NCBI RefSeq assembly: GCF_024868665.1
Contig: NC_079892.1
Span: 6,469,269-6,533,268, forward strand
DNA length: 64,000 nucleotides
Direction: 5' to 3'
Source of the DNA: Triplophysa rosa
Taxonomy: Eukaryota > Chordata > Actinopteri > Cypriniformes > Nemacheilidae
A program made the translations under genes and the position numbers. The notes under the pieces were generated by a model, which saw only the letters and a program-made list of their open reading frames with translations, was not told the DNA's origin and did not search any database. This document shows, one piece after another, positions 62,479-64,000 of the stretch. Numbering within the stretch: position 1 is the first letter of the stretch; each line of letters starts with the position of its first letter.

Positions 62479-62738
62479 ATAATGTTTTCATCATTTACTA
62501 ATGTCATTTCAAACCTGTATGAGTTTCTTTCTTCTGCAGAACACAAAAGTAGATATTTTGAAGAGTGTTGGTAACCAAACAACATTGTACCCCATTGACG
62601 TCCATTGTATGGACACAAAGCCACCGACACATCTCAAAATATCTTCTTTTTTGTTCCACAGAAGAAAGGCTCACATACAGGTTTTAAATGACACAAGGAT
62701 TTATAAATAATGACAGAATTGTTATTTTTGGACGAACG
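62479..62738. repeat. TTAA-type foldback MITE, copy 10 (termini diverged)
   Basis: Contains TCATTTCAAACCTGTATGAG, TTCTTCTGCAGAACACAAAA, CCATTGACGTCCATTGTATG and ATATCTTCTTTTTTGTTCC. Both terminal TTAAAGGGATAG motifs have decayed. Confidence 0.72.
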
Positions 62739-62739
62739 T

Positions 62740-63580
62740 GTAAGCTCTTCCTCATCAGCTGAATAAAGGTCAAAACCGTGATGATAAAGACACACTCCTC
62801 TCCCATTGGCTCTCCACTCCTCATATAGACTAGCAATAGATACAACAGACCCTCATTTGACTGACACAAACTCCAATACCAGCACGAATCTTCTTTTTGT
62901 CCGACATTATGCATTTTCATCCCGCCATTAGTCGTCCTGGCGTCTTCCCCCGTGATAGCTACACAATGAGAGCAATATATTTTCATTTAAACACCATAAA
63001 CCCGTTGAGTGCTTAATTAACTTTTACCATCTTTAGGGGAAGAAAGCCAATTTAGAGACGCTAGCGAGGGTTTGATTTGATATCAAATGGTTTTACATCA
63101 CCCGTCCATTTGCCGGGCCTTTTCAAGAGCTGATTAACAGACTGAATTACTGTGTTGGTAAATCTCATACCCTCTCCCCTCGGGAAATCTCCTCTCTCGT
63201 GCAGCGAGCACGATTAGCTCGGCTATTGTTTTTCTTTAACAATATTATTTAATGAGCTTTAAGGAGTAGAAGAGCTCATTTTAATCTGAATACGCCGCGA
63301 AGCTGCATTGTGATGTCACAAAGGCAGCGCCAACGCTTAACATTTCTTTGCTTTCTGTGTTTAAATGTGTGATGATTTCACAGCGTCGAAAATGAACAGA
63401 AAACATGTTTGTATAGCGAGGCTGGAAAAAAAGCGGACTTAATTACACAGGACATTAAGTGATTAGATATTAATGCCATTAAAGGATGATTTCTGAGAGC
63501 TCTTTGCGTCTATGGATCACATGGTTTCCAAATGGAAATGGAAATGATCTTTAATTAAGAGAGAAAGCCAAACATTTTCA
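62740..63580. promoter_or_regulatory. enhancer-like block upstream of pax6
   Basis: Complex sequence with GTGCTTAATTAACTTTTACC, CACGATTAGCTCGGC, CGGACTTAATTACACAGG and GATCTTTAATTAAGAGAG. No repeats until the CT tract begins. TAATTA cores are unusually frequent. Confidence 0.36.
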
Positions 63581-63628
63581 TTAAGTCCGCATGACAATGA
63601 GCCCTGAGATCCAACTAGTCTCGGGAGA

Positions 63629-63901
<273 letters not shown>

Positions 63902-64000
63902 TCCAAGACAAGCTTTTGTCGCATATGAGGCTACTGCCCCCCATCCTGTTCCATCTCTGTGTTTGCTTGCCATCAGCGAGGATGGAGAGAAAGCAGCCAG

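Overview
The window is animal nuclear DNA, almost certainly from a cyprinid-type teleost. It is AT-rich, and the real coding exons are short and separated by GT-AG introns. The repeats are ones I associate with carp and zebrafish relatives: foldback elements with TTAAAGGGATAGTTCACCC ends, tRNA-headed SINEs with the cyprinid-style tail, a CAGTGGG/TA mariner-like MITE and several others. No bacterial or viral coding unit is present.

The one protein-coding gene I can support is a complete pax6 on the minus strand, with its stop codon at 24996 and its start codon at 36624. Twelve coding exons, including the 42-base alternative exon 5a, join in frame with canonical splice sites. They give 437 residues without exon 5a or 451 with it: a short fish-type N-terminal extension, the paired domain, an acidic linker, a homeodomain with Ser50, and a Pro/Ser/Thr-rich activation domain ending in WPRLQ. 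The 3' UTR runs to about 24270 and carries an AATAAA signal and a miR-7 seed match. A 5' UTR exon at 36612-36760 holds the start codon. A candidate upstream non-coding exon ends at a strong splice donor at 40033, with promoter-like sequence above it. Whether this is pax6a, pax6b or a later duplicate cannot be settled from sequence alone.

Layout. 1-24 kb lies downstream of pax6. It has no supportable exons but many complex, non-repetitive stretches rich in homeodomain-type TAATTA cores, alternating with repeats. In other vertebrates this side carries the elp4 gene with long-range pax6 enhancers; I found no elp4 exon. 24.3-36.8 kb is pax6, with enhancer-like blocks in introns 4 and 7, where pax6 enhancers are known in mammals. 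36.8-47.6 kb is the 5' flank, with the promoter candidate and further enhancer-like blocks. 47.6-64 kb is a gene-free region with foldback MITEs, a SINE, a probable solo LTR with an exact 5-base target duplication, a 565-base TTAA-flanked element, several enhancer-like blocks and, at the end, a 265-base CT microsatellite.

The biology is a developmental regulator inside a regulatory landscape. Pax6 binds DNA through its paired domain and homeodomain to control eye, brain, olfactory and pancreatic endocrine development, and the surrounding non-coding blocks are plausibly its enhancers. Every enhancer call here is inference from base composition, position and known Pax6 biology. I could not run an alignment. 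I found no clearly novel molecular system.
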